Assembly (NCBI RefSeq): GCF_042433055.1
Contig: NZ_JBHLWB010000001.1
Location: 62,001 to 126,000, forward strand
From: Gallibacterium trehalosifermentans
GTDB lineage: Bacteria; Pseudomonadota; Gammaproteobacteria; Enterobacterales; Pasteurellaceae
DNA: 64,000 nucleotides
Direction: 5' to 3'
A model generated the notes under the pieces. That model had not been told where the DNA came from and ran no database searches. It saw nothing but the letters and a program-made list of their open reading frames with translations. A program made the translations under genes and the position numbers. This document shows, one piece after another, positions 17,801-26,236 of the stretch (its first letter is position 1; the number at the start of each line of letters is the position of its first letter).

Positions 17801-20800
17801 CCTTTTTCTGCTGTGGCTGTTTTTCCGCTTACCGTAACGGTTGAAGCGTCATCGCCATTTTTACCACTTGCTGAAATATTCTCGCTAACTGAAGCAGTTC
17901 CCTCTGTATTAGAGGCTTTAACATTAATATCCCCGCCGTTGGTTGCTTGAGCAGTGCCAGTAACAGAGGCATTTTTAGTTGAGGTATCACCAACTGAAAC
18001 GACACCACTGTTTTGTGCGGTGGCTGCTTTTGCCGTTGCAGTTTCCCCAGCAACATTCACTTGTGAGCCAGTGCCATCTGCGGAAGCAGTGCCTTTCACT
18101 TCACCTTTGCCGCCAGCGTCATTAGAACCTGTGATATTGACCACACCGCCATTGTCTGCAGTAGCATCTTTTTCCGCTGTTGCAGTTTTTCCACTTACAG
18201 TAACAGTTGAAGTGTCATCGCCATTTTTACCACTTGCTGAAATATTATCAGTAACTGAAGCAGTTCCCTCTGTATTAGAGGCTTTAACATTAATATCCCC
18301 ACCGTTGGTTGCTTGAGCAGTTCCTGTAATAGATGCTGTGGTTGTAGTATCGCCACCCACTGTTACTTTACCTTTATCAGCTGCGCTTGCACTCCCTGCA
18401 GTTGCCGATTCAGTACCCTTAACTGTAACGTTTGAATTTTCGCCAGTCGCTGTTGCTGCACCAGTAAGCGAAGCATTTTTAGTTGAAGTATCACCAACCG
18501 AAACAACGCCGCCAGTATTTGCAGTAGCTGCATTCGCTTTAGCAGTTTCTCCTGAAACGTTCACTTTTGAACCAGTGCCAGTTGCGGTAGCTGTGCCTTT
18601 TACTTCACCTTTACCGCCAGTCTCATTTGCACCAGTGATATTGACCACACCGCCATTGCTAGCCTCAGCTGCGCCTGTAACTTCGGCGACTTTCCCTTTA
18701 ACCGTTGCAACCGCCTTAGCGTCATTCGCAGTAACACTCTCTGCTGTGGTTTTGGTGGTTGCATCATTCCCCACAGTAATTTTTCCGCCCGTGCCGTCGG
18801 TTTCGCCATTTCCAGCGGTGATTGCTCCAGTATCAATCGAGCCTTTTTGTGCGTCTTTATTGACATCAATCGTACCAGTTTTGTCGGCGGAGAGGGTGCC
18901 TAGCTTGGTTACTGCGTTATCATTTTCATTTGTGTTATTAACCGTAATCGTACCGCCGTCGGTGGCATTGAGCGCACCAGCGCTTTTCTCCGCAGGAAGA
19001 TCTTTATTGATATTATCCCCTTGCAGGATAACGGTCGCAGCAGAACCATTTGCCGTTGTTGTGTTGGTTACTTTTAAGTTATTAGTGCTGTTATCCCCAA
19101 GTGAAATATCACTGTTTTTATCGGCAGTGATAGCATCATTGGCTTGAATATCTTGCCCTAAAACTGTTATGTATGATTTAAATCTTTCATTACTAGATTG
19201 TGCCGTAATCGCACCATCAAGTTGCACACTAGGGCTACTTGCGTTACCAATATTGACTTTACTACCTAGTCCAGTGGCATTAATGCTATCTTTTACTTTA
19301 ACTCTGCCTGTTTCACTATCCTTATTAATACTGATTTCGCTCAGAGCACCTGTTACCTGTATAGCTTTGACTGTTGCAGCAGTGTTGGCAGAAACCTTAA
19401 TTTTGGAGTTCACTCCTGTTGCTTCAAGGGAAGTGTTTTCTGCATTAACCGTTGGTGCTGTAATATTGATCGCATTCGTAGTGTTTTGGTCTATGATCGA
19501 ACCGCTTTTGGTAACTGTAGAGTTAGTACCAGTAAAGTTAATAGTTTCGCCAGCGGTTAAATTCATTGACCCAGCAGACCCTGTATTAGTTGAACTGACA
19601 TTACCGCTAATATTCAGATCTTTTGTTGCATTAAGGGTTACTTGCCCACCGTCTCCATTAGCTGGACGAGCATTGGTTGTAGCATTGTTGTAATTAATAG
19701 TATTGGCATTAATGGTTTCTGCGCCAACATTTAAGGTTCCATCGTTTACAGTGGTTGTTTGTTTTAAATCGACTTTTTTGTTGCCAGTTAATGTAGCAGT
19801 ACCACTTTTATTAACGGTAACATCGCCATTAAACGTAATAGGTTTTTGTGAATCTTTAATATTTAGTGCTGCAGCTGTAGCACTTGCATCAGAGGAGCCA
19901 ACTACTGTTGTGCCAGTTACTGTTGTTGCGGCGTTTGTTGAGTTAACATTGATCGTTCCACCTTCTGCATTAATGCGGCCAATCGAAGTAGTTTTCGCAG
20001 TATCAGTAGGATCACCAGAGTCAGCGTTATTGGTTAAATTAATTTGTGAGGTGTCGTTAGGTCTGAGTGCGCCAGTAACAGCAAGACCATTATCAGCGGT
20101 AATATTAACTTTTGCATTATTAGAACTAGCAATATCACCTGTTACTGTTACATTTGATTTAGAGGTAATTTGTACATCACCAGCGTCAGAAGAGGTGATG
20201 TCTTGAGTGGCAACGCCGCCATCTTCGCCAGTGCCATTAGAGGTTAAACGTGTTACATTGGTTGCCTTAATTGTGCCTGTGGTTAATTTTTTCTGTGCAG
20301 TAATATCAAAGTTGGCAGTTTTATTTTCTATATTACCAACAGTAACTCCCCCCCTTGTGGCTTTTACATTGACCGTTCCTGTTTCAGCTATTATTCCGGC
20401 ATCACCAGCATTGATATTATTTCCTGCGGTAATTGCAATGCCACTAGAGCCTGTGGAATCATTTACTTGCGTCCATAAAAGATTAGTTGTATTAGTGGCT
20501 GTAATATCATTGGTCGCATTAATGGTAATATTACCACTAAGTGTTGCTTTTGCAGCATACGCTGCATTTTTGATAGTGATGTCTTTAGCAGATGTTACAT
20601 TTAGTTGAGCTTCAGGTCTCTGTGCGTATATGGCTAAACCACTTTCTTTATTTTGTGCATCTATTTCAATATTGCCTGAAGTACTGGTTACATATAATGT
20701 TGTAGCTTTATACTGTCCTCTACCTAGGTCACTGTTAACATCAATAACGCCTTTATTGTTAGTTCCATTGCCTGTTACTGTAATGCTATCTTCACTAACA

Positions 20801-20919
20801 GTTTTTGAATTACCACTTGTTGCGGTTATAGTGGTATATTCAGTTGCAAACGCTGTACCAGTTATTAAAGAGCTGACTGCTAAACTAAGTAGTGTTTTTT
20901 GAAAAGATTGTTTATACAT
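14881..20919 (-). CDS. Giant classical autotransporter (type Va) with repeat-rich passenger
   Basis: The 2012-residue secreted surface protein opens with a signal peptide (KTLLSLAVSSLITGTAFA, cleavage near residue 26). The passenger, to about residue 1690, is rich in Thr, Asn, Gly, Val and Ala, and I see no cysteine in it. Its short repeated strands of the form GGxVxVxG suggest a long beta-helix. About residues 865-1230 hold three tandem 122-residue units. A linker (about 1690-1755) leads to a C-terminal barrel beginning GEEGLWATYSNADYDHNG and ending with the terminal aromatic of VGVKITF, as the autotransporter barrel family requires. I see no protease triad; adhesion, aggregation or biofilm are the likely roles, by inference. 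A seven-G run near residue 190 might allow phase switching. The gene has its own terminator. Confidence 0.93.
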   Translation of the reverse strand: MYKQSFQKTLLSLAVSSLITGTAFATEYTTITATSGNSKTVSEDSITVTGNGTNNKGVIDVNSDLGRGQYKATTLYVTSTSGNIEIDAQNKESGLAIYAQRPEAQLNVTSAKDITIKNAAYAAKATLSGNITINATNDITATNTTNLLWTQVNDSTGSSGIAITAGNNINAGDAGIIAETGTVNVKATRGGVTVGNIENKTANFDITAQKKLTTGTIKATNVTRLTSNGTGEDGGVATQDITSSDAGDVQITSKSNVTVTGDIASSNNAKVNITADNGLAVTGALRPNDTSQINLTNNADSGDPTDTAKTTSIGRINAEGGTINVNSTNAATTVTGTTVVGSSDASATAAALNIKDSQKPITFNGDVTVNKSGTATLTGNKKVDLKQTTTVNDGTLNVGAETINANTINYNNATTNARPANGDGGQVTLNATKDLNISGNVSSTNTGSAGSMNLTAGETINFTGTNSTVTKSGSIIDQNTTNAINITAPTVNAENTSLEATGVNSKIKVSANTAATVKAIQVTGALSEISINKDSETGRVKVKDSINATGLGSKVNIGNASSPSVQLDGAITAQSSNERFKSYITVLGQDIQANDAITADKNSDISLGDNSTNNLKVTNTTTANGSAATVILQGDNINKDLPAEKSAGALNATDGGTITVNNTNENDNAVTKLGTLSADKTGTIDVNKDAQKGSIDTGAITAGNGETDGTGGKITVGNDATTKTTAESVTANDAKAVATVKGKVAEVTGAAEASNGGVVNITGANETGGKGEVKGTATATGTGSKVNVSGETAKANAATANTGGVVSVGDTSTKNASLTGAATATGENSNVTVKGTESATAGSASAADKGKVTVGGDTTTTASITGTAQATNGGDINVKASNTEGTASVTDNISASGKNGDDTSTVTVSGKTATAEKDATADNGGVVNITGSNDAGGKGEVKGTASADGTGSQVNVAGETATAKAATAQNSGVVSVGDTSTKNASVTGTAQATNGGDINVKASNTEGTASVSENISASGKNGDDASTVTVSGKTATAEKGATADNGGVVNITGSNDAGGKGEVKGTASATGAGSQVNVSGETATANAATAQNSGVVSVGDTSTKNASVTGTAQATNGGDINVKASNTEGTASVTDNISASGKNGNDASTVTVSGKTATAEKGATANNGGVVNITGANTTDGKGEVKGTASADGTGSQVNVAGETATANAAAAQNGGVVNITGANSDNGKGEVKGDVTADGAGSQVNVKGKTVTAGTENSDPANKVEATNGGAITLGDTNTTTAAINSVIKAAGKDANDKGASVTVVGQDIDAKKDVTASDGGKVTLGNEQTESLDITGSATASTGGTIDLNAKNPAGTITVSQDLKADGKGATVTADAETVNVTGDIASDNEGKVTVNGKTVSADDVTSDHSGNTSVTGDTVTVNGKISSDNGGTTTVTQNTGNLDLSNNTTQPSITANNGGTTNVTATNGDLTVGKVASDGTTTLADGTVKPSEVVLTGNNITAKDELTANNGGKIKLDSKGTVTTEKPIKATNGGEIEINAPTSATINSIEQDAGSTVKINSPQTTLVNLNANGATLVSDKPGSVLSITNPGSGKNTYGLNLAINPAESSYLNFTNSPAAGQTLQLQDKAKYAKVVADLKEASKAADGIYRIPFAGVANPNGAEVFKTNSQPVGNGFDVLDLYLGHENVANATANDRLFLTQAGINAGEFYYASIRSVGINSNAQNNLNNIALAGLMLATDMINSARSGVPTGEEGLWATYSNADYDHNGVKLNAHQTEIGYDRVTTINDRTNRFGVSLEYDRASGDITNGDIEANKVVAKVYNTTRFGNGAYTNVVAAMGRVKTTAAVDDETTTTKLHNDYAAVSAEYGMRFDLGNGWYAIPQAQLQYTLVQADKLKMYDADVKVGNTNSVQARTGVLVGQNIAYGDKLVNFYGSMDIYREFAGKQQMEVDSFAKYNWEVDNRGTWYRAGLGASMKLTSGTALYLDVSRTFGSAGRRTSDANVGVKITF
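17230..18327 (-). repeat. Three tandem 366-bp units inside the autotransporter gene
   Basis: Unit starts on the coding strand lie at 18327, 17961 and 17595, exactly 366 bases apart. Each encodes 122 residues beginning TGTAQATNGGDINVKASN. The third unit diverges in its last quarter (AAAAQNGGVVNITG in place of AATAQNSGVVSVG). A related half unit lies before the first. The near identity at DNA level implies recent duplication and possible size change by recombination. Confidence 0.95.
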
Positions 20920-20968
20920 AAATACGATATCCTAAAATAATTGGTAATTATTTATTATTTACAATAAT

Positions 20969-21003
20969 AAAAAAGGAGGAGAGCTCACCCCTCCTCCTTT
21001 TTT
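20969..21003 (-). terminator. Terminator after acrB
   Basis: AAAAAAGGAGGA (20969-20980) pairs with TCCTCCTTTTTT (20992-21003) across an 11-base loop. On the minus strand it follows acrB by about 128 bases and ends in a T-run. The symmetric A/T arms would let it act both ways. It isolates the autotransporter gene from the efflux operon. Confidence 0.8.
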
Positions 21004-21131
21004 AATTGTTTTCTGTTAAGTATAAGGATGAGTAAATTTTATACTTAATAGAATTAGAGACAATATACTTTAAATTCGCACATTCTTCAATAATCTAGAT
21101 AGAAAATAGTAGAGTGCGTATTTATTTTTTG

Positions 21132-24100
21132 TTATTCGTTATTAATAGGTATTTCCTCAAAGATAGGCAATGGTTTATGCCTACTGGCTATCATTGTATA
21201 AATTACTGGTAAAACAAATAAGGTAAATAATGTACCGATTGCGAGACCAGCTACGATAACGATACCGATACTAAAGCGAGCAACAGCTCCTGCCCCAGAG
21301 GCTAATAGTAATGGAATAAGTCCTGCTATCATTGCTGCTGTTGTCATAAGGATCGGACGTAATCGAACTTTAGCCGCTTGTGTAATGGCATCAAAACGAT
21401 TTTTACCATGATAGAGTTGCTCTTCTTTAGCTACTTCACACATTAGGATACCGTGCTTAGTAATTAAGCCTATGAGGGTAACTAATCCTACTTCTGAATA
21501 AATATTGAGAGTTGCTCCTGCTATGCCTAATAAAGAGAAGATGTTAAGGGCTAATAATGCACCGCTAATCGCTAATGGAACAGAAATCATAATGACCATC
21601 GGATCTCGCCAAGATTCAAATTGGATTGCAAGCACTAAGAAGATGATAATCACCGCTAATAGGAAAGTATAAACTAGCGTATTTCCTTCTTGTACTAATT
21701 GTCTTGCTTCCCCTTTAAAATCATAGTTATAGCCTTGTGGTAATTTTTCTGCTGCTGTTTGTTTTAACCAATTTACGGCATCGCCTACGGAAGAACCCGG
21801 TGCGGGAACAAGGCTAATTTCTGCTGAGTTTAACTGGTTAAATTTCGCTAAAGATAATGGTTGTGGCTCAAGAGTAACCGTAATTAAGCTATTTAATGGG
21901 ATAGATTCACCATTACTTGCGGTTAAGTAATAATTATTAAAGCTTTCTGGTGATAAACGTTGATCTCGTTTTACTTGTGAAAGAATTTTATAAGAACGTC
22001 CATCAATGTTTACTCGCTCAATGGTTGCTCCGGATAAATAGCTTCCTAATGTATTACTAATTTGTTGCATAGTAATGCCATAAGTTCCCGCTTTTTCACG
22101 ATCAATCGTTACTTTCATTTGAGCCGTATTGAATTTTAGGTCTAATTCGTTATACACAAACAATCCTGATTCTCTTGCGGCAGTTAGCACTTCACTTGCT
22201 ACTTCCGCAAGGTTACGGTAGCTATTGGCAGTACTGATCACAAAGCCCACAGAAGCCCCAGATTCTCCAGTATTAATTTCAGGGAAAGCAAAACCAGAAA
22301 TTGACATTTCAGGAATTTTATCTGCTTTATCATTTAGATCATTCATTATTTCAGTTTGACTACGTTTGCGATCTCCCCAATCTTCTAATACTATAATGGT
22401 CATTGATTCATTGCTATTTGGTACTCCAGCAATAACTTGAGAGTAATGTACCTCTGGCGTCTTGTTGACAATTTGTTCAAATTGTTTCATGGCATTTTGA
22501 ACATAATCTACATTGACATTCGCTGGTGCAGCCCCTACAGCCATAAATGCTCCTTTATCTTCGGCAGGCGTTAGCTCGCTTGATAAAGATTTAAACATAA
22601 TAGGTAAGGTAATAAAAATTCCTATTGCGAAAGCAATCACTGCTTTACGATGTTGTAACATTAGAGCAAGTAAGCCTTCGTAAAGACGATTTACTTTTCC
22701 TAAGGTGTGTTCAATGCGTTGTTCTAACCAACTTGGTTGTTCCTTTGATTGTAAGAGTTTACTGCTCATCATTGGCGAAAGGGTTAAAGCAACGATACCT
22801 GAAATAAATACCGCACCTGCTAAGGTAAGAGCAAATTCTTTAAATAATGAACCTGTAATTCCGCCCATTAATGCCATTGGAGAATAAACAGCCATTAACG
22901 CTAAGGTCATTGATATAACCGGAACAGCGATTTCTCTTGTTCCAATGATCGCAGCACGGAATGGGGTTTCGCCAAGTTTGATATGGCGATCCACATTTTC
23001 TAATACAACGATAGCATCATCAACCACTAAGCCAATGGCGAGAATTAGGGCTAGCAAGGTCATCAGGTTAATTGAAAAGCCAAAAACGTGTAGCAACATT
23101 ATTACGCCAATTAATGAAATTGGAATAGTAATGATAGGAATCAAAATAGCACGGAATGAACCAATAAATAGGGTAATAACAACAAGAACAATCAATGTTG
23201 CTTCGGCAATGGTTTTTAATACCTCATTAATAGAATTATTAATGGCAATGGTTCCATCATAAAGGATATCAGCCTCCATACTATTGGGTAAATTATTTTT
23301 AATGGTTTCAAATAGCGGATAAATATCTTTTGCTACAGTTAATGGATTAGCGGTTGGGGTTGCTTCTATTGCTAATACAACTGCATCACGCCCATTCGCT
23401 GTTGCTCGAGTGCTATCGCTTTCTTTATCAAGGGTAATTTCTGCAATATCACGCAAGCGAACAAGATTATCTCCATCACTATGTACGACAACATTGCCAA
23501 GCTCTTCAACGGATTTTGTGGTGGTTTCCACTTTGTTTTTATATACCGTAAAATAGCCATTGAAACTTCCTGCTGCGGTTTGTAAGTTATTATTAGATAA
23601 CGCCGTCATAACAGAGGTTGTTGAAAGATTTTGAGCGGCCATTTTAGCTGGATCTAACCAGATGCGTAATGCATATTCGCCACCATAAATATCAATTTTA
23701 GCAATACCAGGAATGGTAAAGAATTGCGGTTTTACTACGCGTTCTAAATAGTCCACGATTTGCGGTTGTTCTAGTCGATCAGAAACAAAGCTTAAATACA
23801 TCATACCCGTTCCACCTGCGGAGGAAGTAATCGTAGGGGCTTCCACATTGCTTGGCAAATCAGAACGGACAGAGTTCACTTTGGCTGAAATATCAGCCAA
23901 TGCTGCATTCGGATCGGTATTTAACTTCATTTTTACCGTAATCGTTGAGCTACTCGGGGCACTACTAGAAGACATATAGTCTATATTATCTGCTTGGGCG
24001 ATAGCTTCTTCTAGTGTTGACGTGATTGAGGCTTGAATTAATTCAGCATCCGCTCCCGCATAAGTGGTACTCACTGTAATTACCGTGGTGGTCATCTCTG

Positions 24101-24212
24101 GATATTCACGCACCGTCAGTTTTGAAATTGCTTGTAAACCAAGAATAACAATTAAAATACTGATAGAAATCGCAAGGACAGGGCGACGAATAAAAATATC
24201 GGTAAATTTCAT
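21132..24212 (-). CDS. acrB: RND multidrug efflux pump, inner-membrane permease
   Basis: This proton-driven trimeric pump subunit exports drugs, dyes and detergents with AcrA and a TolC-type channel. The 1026-residue protein begins MKFTDIFIRRPVLAISISIL. The TM4 proton-relay aspartate pair is in LAIGLVVDDAIVVLENV, and the relay lysine in IGLITKHGILMCEVAKEEQ. Two large periplasmic loops separate the membrane halves as expected. It lies 25 bases after acrA. No outer-membrane channel gene is adjacent, so TolC must be encoded elsewhere. The layout matches Haemophilus acrRAB. Confidence 0.95.
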   Translation of the reverse strand: MKFTDIFIRRPVLAISISILIVILGLQAISKLTVREYPEMTTTVITVSTTYAGADAELIQASITSTLEEAIAQADNIDYMSSSSAPSSSTITVKMKLNTDPNAALADISAKVNSVRSDLPSNVEAPTITSSAGGTGMMYLSFVSDRLEQPQIVDYLERVVKPQFFTIPGIAKIDIYGGEYALRIWLDPAKMAAQNLSTTSVMTALSNNNLQTAAGSFNGYFTVYKNKVETTTKSVEELGNVVVHSDGDNLVRLRDIAEITLDKESDSTRATANGRDAVVLAIEATPTANPLTVAKDIYPLFETIKNNLPNSMEADILYDGTIAINNSINEVLKTIAEATLIVLVVITLFIGSFRAILIPIITIPISLIGVIMLLHVFGFSINLMTLLALILAIGLVVDDAIVVLENVDRHIKLGETPFRAAIIGTREIAVPVISMTLALMAVYSPMALMGGITGSLFKEFALTLAGAVFISGIVALTLSPMMSSKLLQSKEQPSWLEQRIEHTLGKVNRLYEGLLALMLQHRKAVIAFAIGIFITLPIMFKSLSSELTPAEDKGAFMAVGAAPANVNVDYVQNAMKQFEQIVNKTPEVHYSQVIAGVPNSNESMTIIVLEDWGDRKRSQTEIMNDLNDKADKIPEMSISGFAFPEINTGESGASVGFVISTANSYRNLAEVASEVLTAARESGLFVYNELDLKFNTAQMKVTIDREKAGTYGITMQQISNTLGSYLSGATIERVNIDGRSYKILSQVKRDQRLSPESFNNYYLTASNGESIPLNSLITVTLEPQPLSLAKFNQLNSAEISLVPAPGSSVGDAVNWLKQTAAEKLPQGYNYDFKGEARQLVQEGNTLVYTFLLAVIIIFLVLAIQFESWRDPMVIMISVPLAISGALLALNIFSLLGIAGATLNIYSEVGLVTLIGLITKHGILMCEVAKEEQLYHGKNRFDAITQAAKVRLRPILMTTAAMIAGLIPLLLASGAGAVARFSIGIVIVAGLAIGTLFTLFVLPVIYTMIASRHKPLPIFEEIPINNE

Positions 24213-24237
24213 ATTATTGTTCCCATTTACTCCCTAA

Positions 24238-25434
24238 TTAAAGATTAGTTTTGGTTGCAGGAGCTTGAGTACCTACACCTTGTTGTTCGCTCACAACGAC
24301 CAAGCTGTTATTGCTTAAACGCTGTTGTCCACCAGTTACAATCAGATCACCAGCCTTAATATCTTTGCCGGCTAATTGTGCATAAATACCTTGACGATCT
24401 TTGGTACTGACGGTGATTTGTGTTGCTCGATACATATTATCAAGGTTTTCATTACCTGCGAATTTTTGTTTATCTTCGTCAGATAATGGTTTTAATAAAT
24501 AGGTGTTCTCTCCGTACATATTATAAGTAATTGCGACTTGTGGCACGATGATTTGGTTCGTTTCTGTTGGCAAGGCAACACGCAAACGCGTAAACATACC
24601 GGATAATAATTTTTGGCTATTTTCGCTATCAAAGGTCGCTTGAACAGCAATTAATCCTGTTGAGGTATCAATGGCAGGTTCAATCGCAGTTATTTTAGCA
24701 CTAAAGGTTTCGCCTAATAACGCATCAGCCGTAGCGGTAACTTTTTGTCCTACAGTAAGATTATCAAGTTCATTTTGTGAAACAGAAAAATCAACTTTCA
24801 TTTGACTGCGATCTTCAACACGCACAATTTCTGTTCCTGCAGTAACATATTCCCCTACGTTTACTTTGACAATCCCAGCAATACCGTCAAAAGGTGCATA
24901 AATTTTACGACGAGCAATGGTTGCTTTTAACGACTCAATATTAGCGACTAATGCGTCATAAGTAGCTTTAGCATTATCCAACTCCGTTTGTGAAATACTT
25001 TGGGTTTTCGCTAATCTTAAATAGCGGTGATATGTTTGTTGAGCGAACGGTAATTGTGCTTCAGAGGCTTGTAAAGTCGCTTGTTCTACACTACTATCAA
25101 TATCGATGATTAGATCACCTTTTTTGACGGTTTGTCCCGACTGAATTAAAACAGCTGAAACTGTACCCGCAGATTGAGCTTTTAACATAGCCCCTTGATT
25201 TGGACGAACTAACCCTGTGGTTTCAATCACAGGTGTCCATTCAGAAGCCGTAACTTTAAATGCAGTAACAGGGCTAGCACCTTCAGGGTGGGTAGCTAAA
25301 TACTCTGAAATCTTTTTTTGTTTATACATTGTAAATGCAATCACAACAGCAAAAACAAGAAAAATAATAACCAATACCAATTTAATCACGAAACTGCGTG
25401 ATTTTTTTGGTTTATTGGATTGAGTTTGGTTCAT
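24238..25434 (-). CDS. acrA: RND efflux periplasmic adaptor (membrane fusion protein)
   Basis: AcrA bridges the RND pump and the outer-membrane channel. An N-terminal membrane anchor (about residues 16-38) replaces the usual lipid anchor, since there is no lipobox. The two half-lipoyl motifs are visible (QSAGTVSAVLIQSGQTVKKGD and IYAPFDGIAGIVKVNVGEYV). Between them lies the alpha-helical hairpin, followed by the beta-barrel domain. An ATG at 25446 is in frame, but GGAG lies within that extension and points to ATG 25434 (398 residues). Confidence 0.93.
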   Translation of the reverse strand: MNQTQSNKPKKSRSFVIKLVLVIIFLVFAVVIAFTMYKQKKISEYLATHPEGASPVTAFKVTASEWTPVIETTGLVRPNQGAMLKAQSAGTVSAVLIQSGQTVKKGDLIIDIDSSVEQATLQASEAQLPFAQQTYHRYLRLAKTQSISQTELDNAKATYDALVANIESLKATIARRKIYAPFDGIAGIVKVNVGEYVTAGTEIVRVEDRSQMKVDFSVSQNELDNLTVGQKVTATADALLGETFSAKITAIEPAIDTSTGLIAVQATFDSENSQKLLSGMFTRLRVALPTETNQIIVPQVAITYNMYGENTYLLKPLSDEDKQKFAGNENLDNMYRATQITVSTKDRQGIYAQLAGKDIKAGDLIVTGGQQRLSNNSLVVVSEQQGVGTQAPATKTNL

Positions 25435-25478
25435 AGAGTTCTCCATAAATATTAATGAAAGAAATGTTAAGTGTAACG

Positions 25479-26048
25479 CTATTTTTTAATAGCCTGCCAA
25501 GTTTGTTGTACCACTTGTTCTAAAACGGATTTAGGATAAGTGATATTATGATAAAAAGTTTTGACTGATAAACTTATTGCACTATCAAGACTAATCGTAA
25601 ATAAAATTTGTGAAGGTAAATCGCATAAAACGCCTTTTGCTTTAGCATGTTCACAAAACTTATTCCAAGGATCATTTGGATTATTAGTCCGTTCTTGTAC
25701 TAATGAACAAAAGCCAGGTAATGAACGATATTGATGGAAGTTTAATACCGTTTCAGGGCATTTTTGTATTTCAAACCAAAGGTTCCACCAAAAACGATGA
25801 TATTGATGATAAGGATCATCATCTAAATTAAAGTTTTGAGACATTGCGGTTTCAAATCGAATAAAAATATTTTCAATAAGCCGAGTTAATAAGGCTTCTT
25901 TATTTTCAAAATGAATATAAATAGTACCGGGAGAAATTCCTGCTTCTTTTGCAATTTTATGAATAGAAAGATGGTGTAAACCATCTCTTGCCATTAAGCG
26001 TTCTGTTGTTGTAAAAATAATATCTACTGTATCGGATTTATGTTGCAT
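25479..26048 (-). CDS. acrR: TetR-family repressor of the efflux operon
   Basis: The 189-residue protein has the TetR DNA-binding helix-turn-helix at about residues 25-60 (IHKIAKEAGISPGTIYIHFENKEALL) and a diverged ligand-binding half, as usual. It is the first gene of acrRAB, 44 bases from acrA. A palindrome 35-52 bases before its start is the expected operator, so it probably represses itself and the pump until a substrate binds. Confidence 0.92.
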   Translation of the reverse strand: MQHKSDTVDIIFTTTERLMARDGLHHLSIHKIAKEAGISPGTIYIHFENKEALLTRLIENIFIRFETAMSQNFNLDDDPYHQYHRFWWNLWFEIQKCPETVLNFHQYRSLPGFCSLVQERTNNPNDPWNKFCEHAKAKGVLCDLPSQILFTISLDSAISLSVKTFYHNITYPKSVLEQVVQQTWQAIKK

Positions 26049-26082
26049 AATATTTAGCCTAAAAAATGTTTATTTTTCAATG

Positions 26083-26100
26083 AATGAACGTTCGTTCATT
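26083..26100. promoter_or_regulatory. Inverted-repeat operator for AcrR
   Basis: AATGAACG (26083-26090) and CGTTCATT (26093-26100) form a perfect 8-bp inverted repeat around TT. TetR-type repressors bind such sites. It lies in the promoter region of acrR-acrA-acrB, and the sequence resembles AcrR-type operators built on TGAACG-like half sites. Confidence 0.7.
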
Positions 26101-26179
26101 TTATTTTTTTTGTGATCAGAGTCAAGATTTTATTAGAGAAGTTTAAGATAGTTGTATTAGATAATTATGAGGAATAATA

Positions 26180-26213
26180 AAAAAATTCCACACCTTTATT
26201 GCTAAAAGTGTGG
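26180..26213 (-). terminator. Terminator of gltA
   Basis: CCACAC (26188-26193) pairs with GTGTGG (26208-26213), with an inner TTT/AAA. On the minus strand the stem is followed by AATTTTTTT. It lies just after the gltA stop. Confidence 0.75.
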
Positions 26214-26236
26214 GTAAATATCAATGTAGGAGGAAG

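Noticed and set aside
17230..18327. Regular repeats that might suggest a CRISPR array or minisatellite
   Set aside because: The period of 366 bases is coding, in frame, and lacks short repeats with unique spacers.
14940..20902. Many long plus-strand ORFs opposite the autotransporter, for example 18338-19147 (269 codons)
   Set aside because: They are Pro/Val/Ala/Ser-rich shadows of the Thr/Asn/Gly-rich repeats on the minus strand, have no ribosome sites or known domains, and repeat with the same 366-base period.
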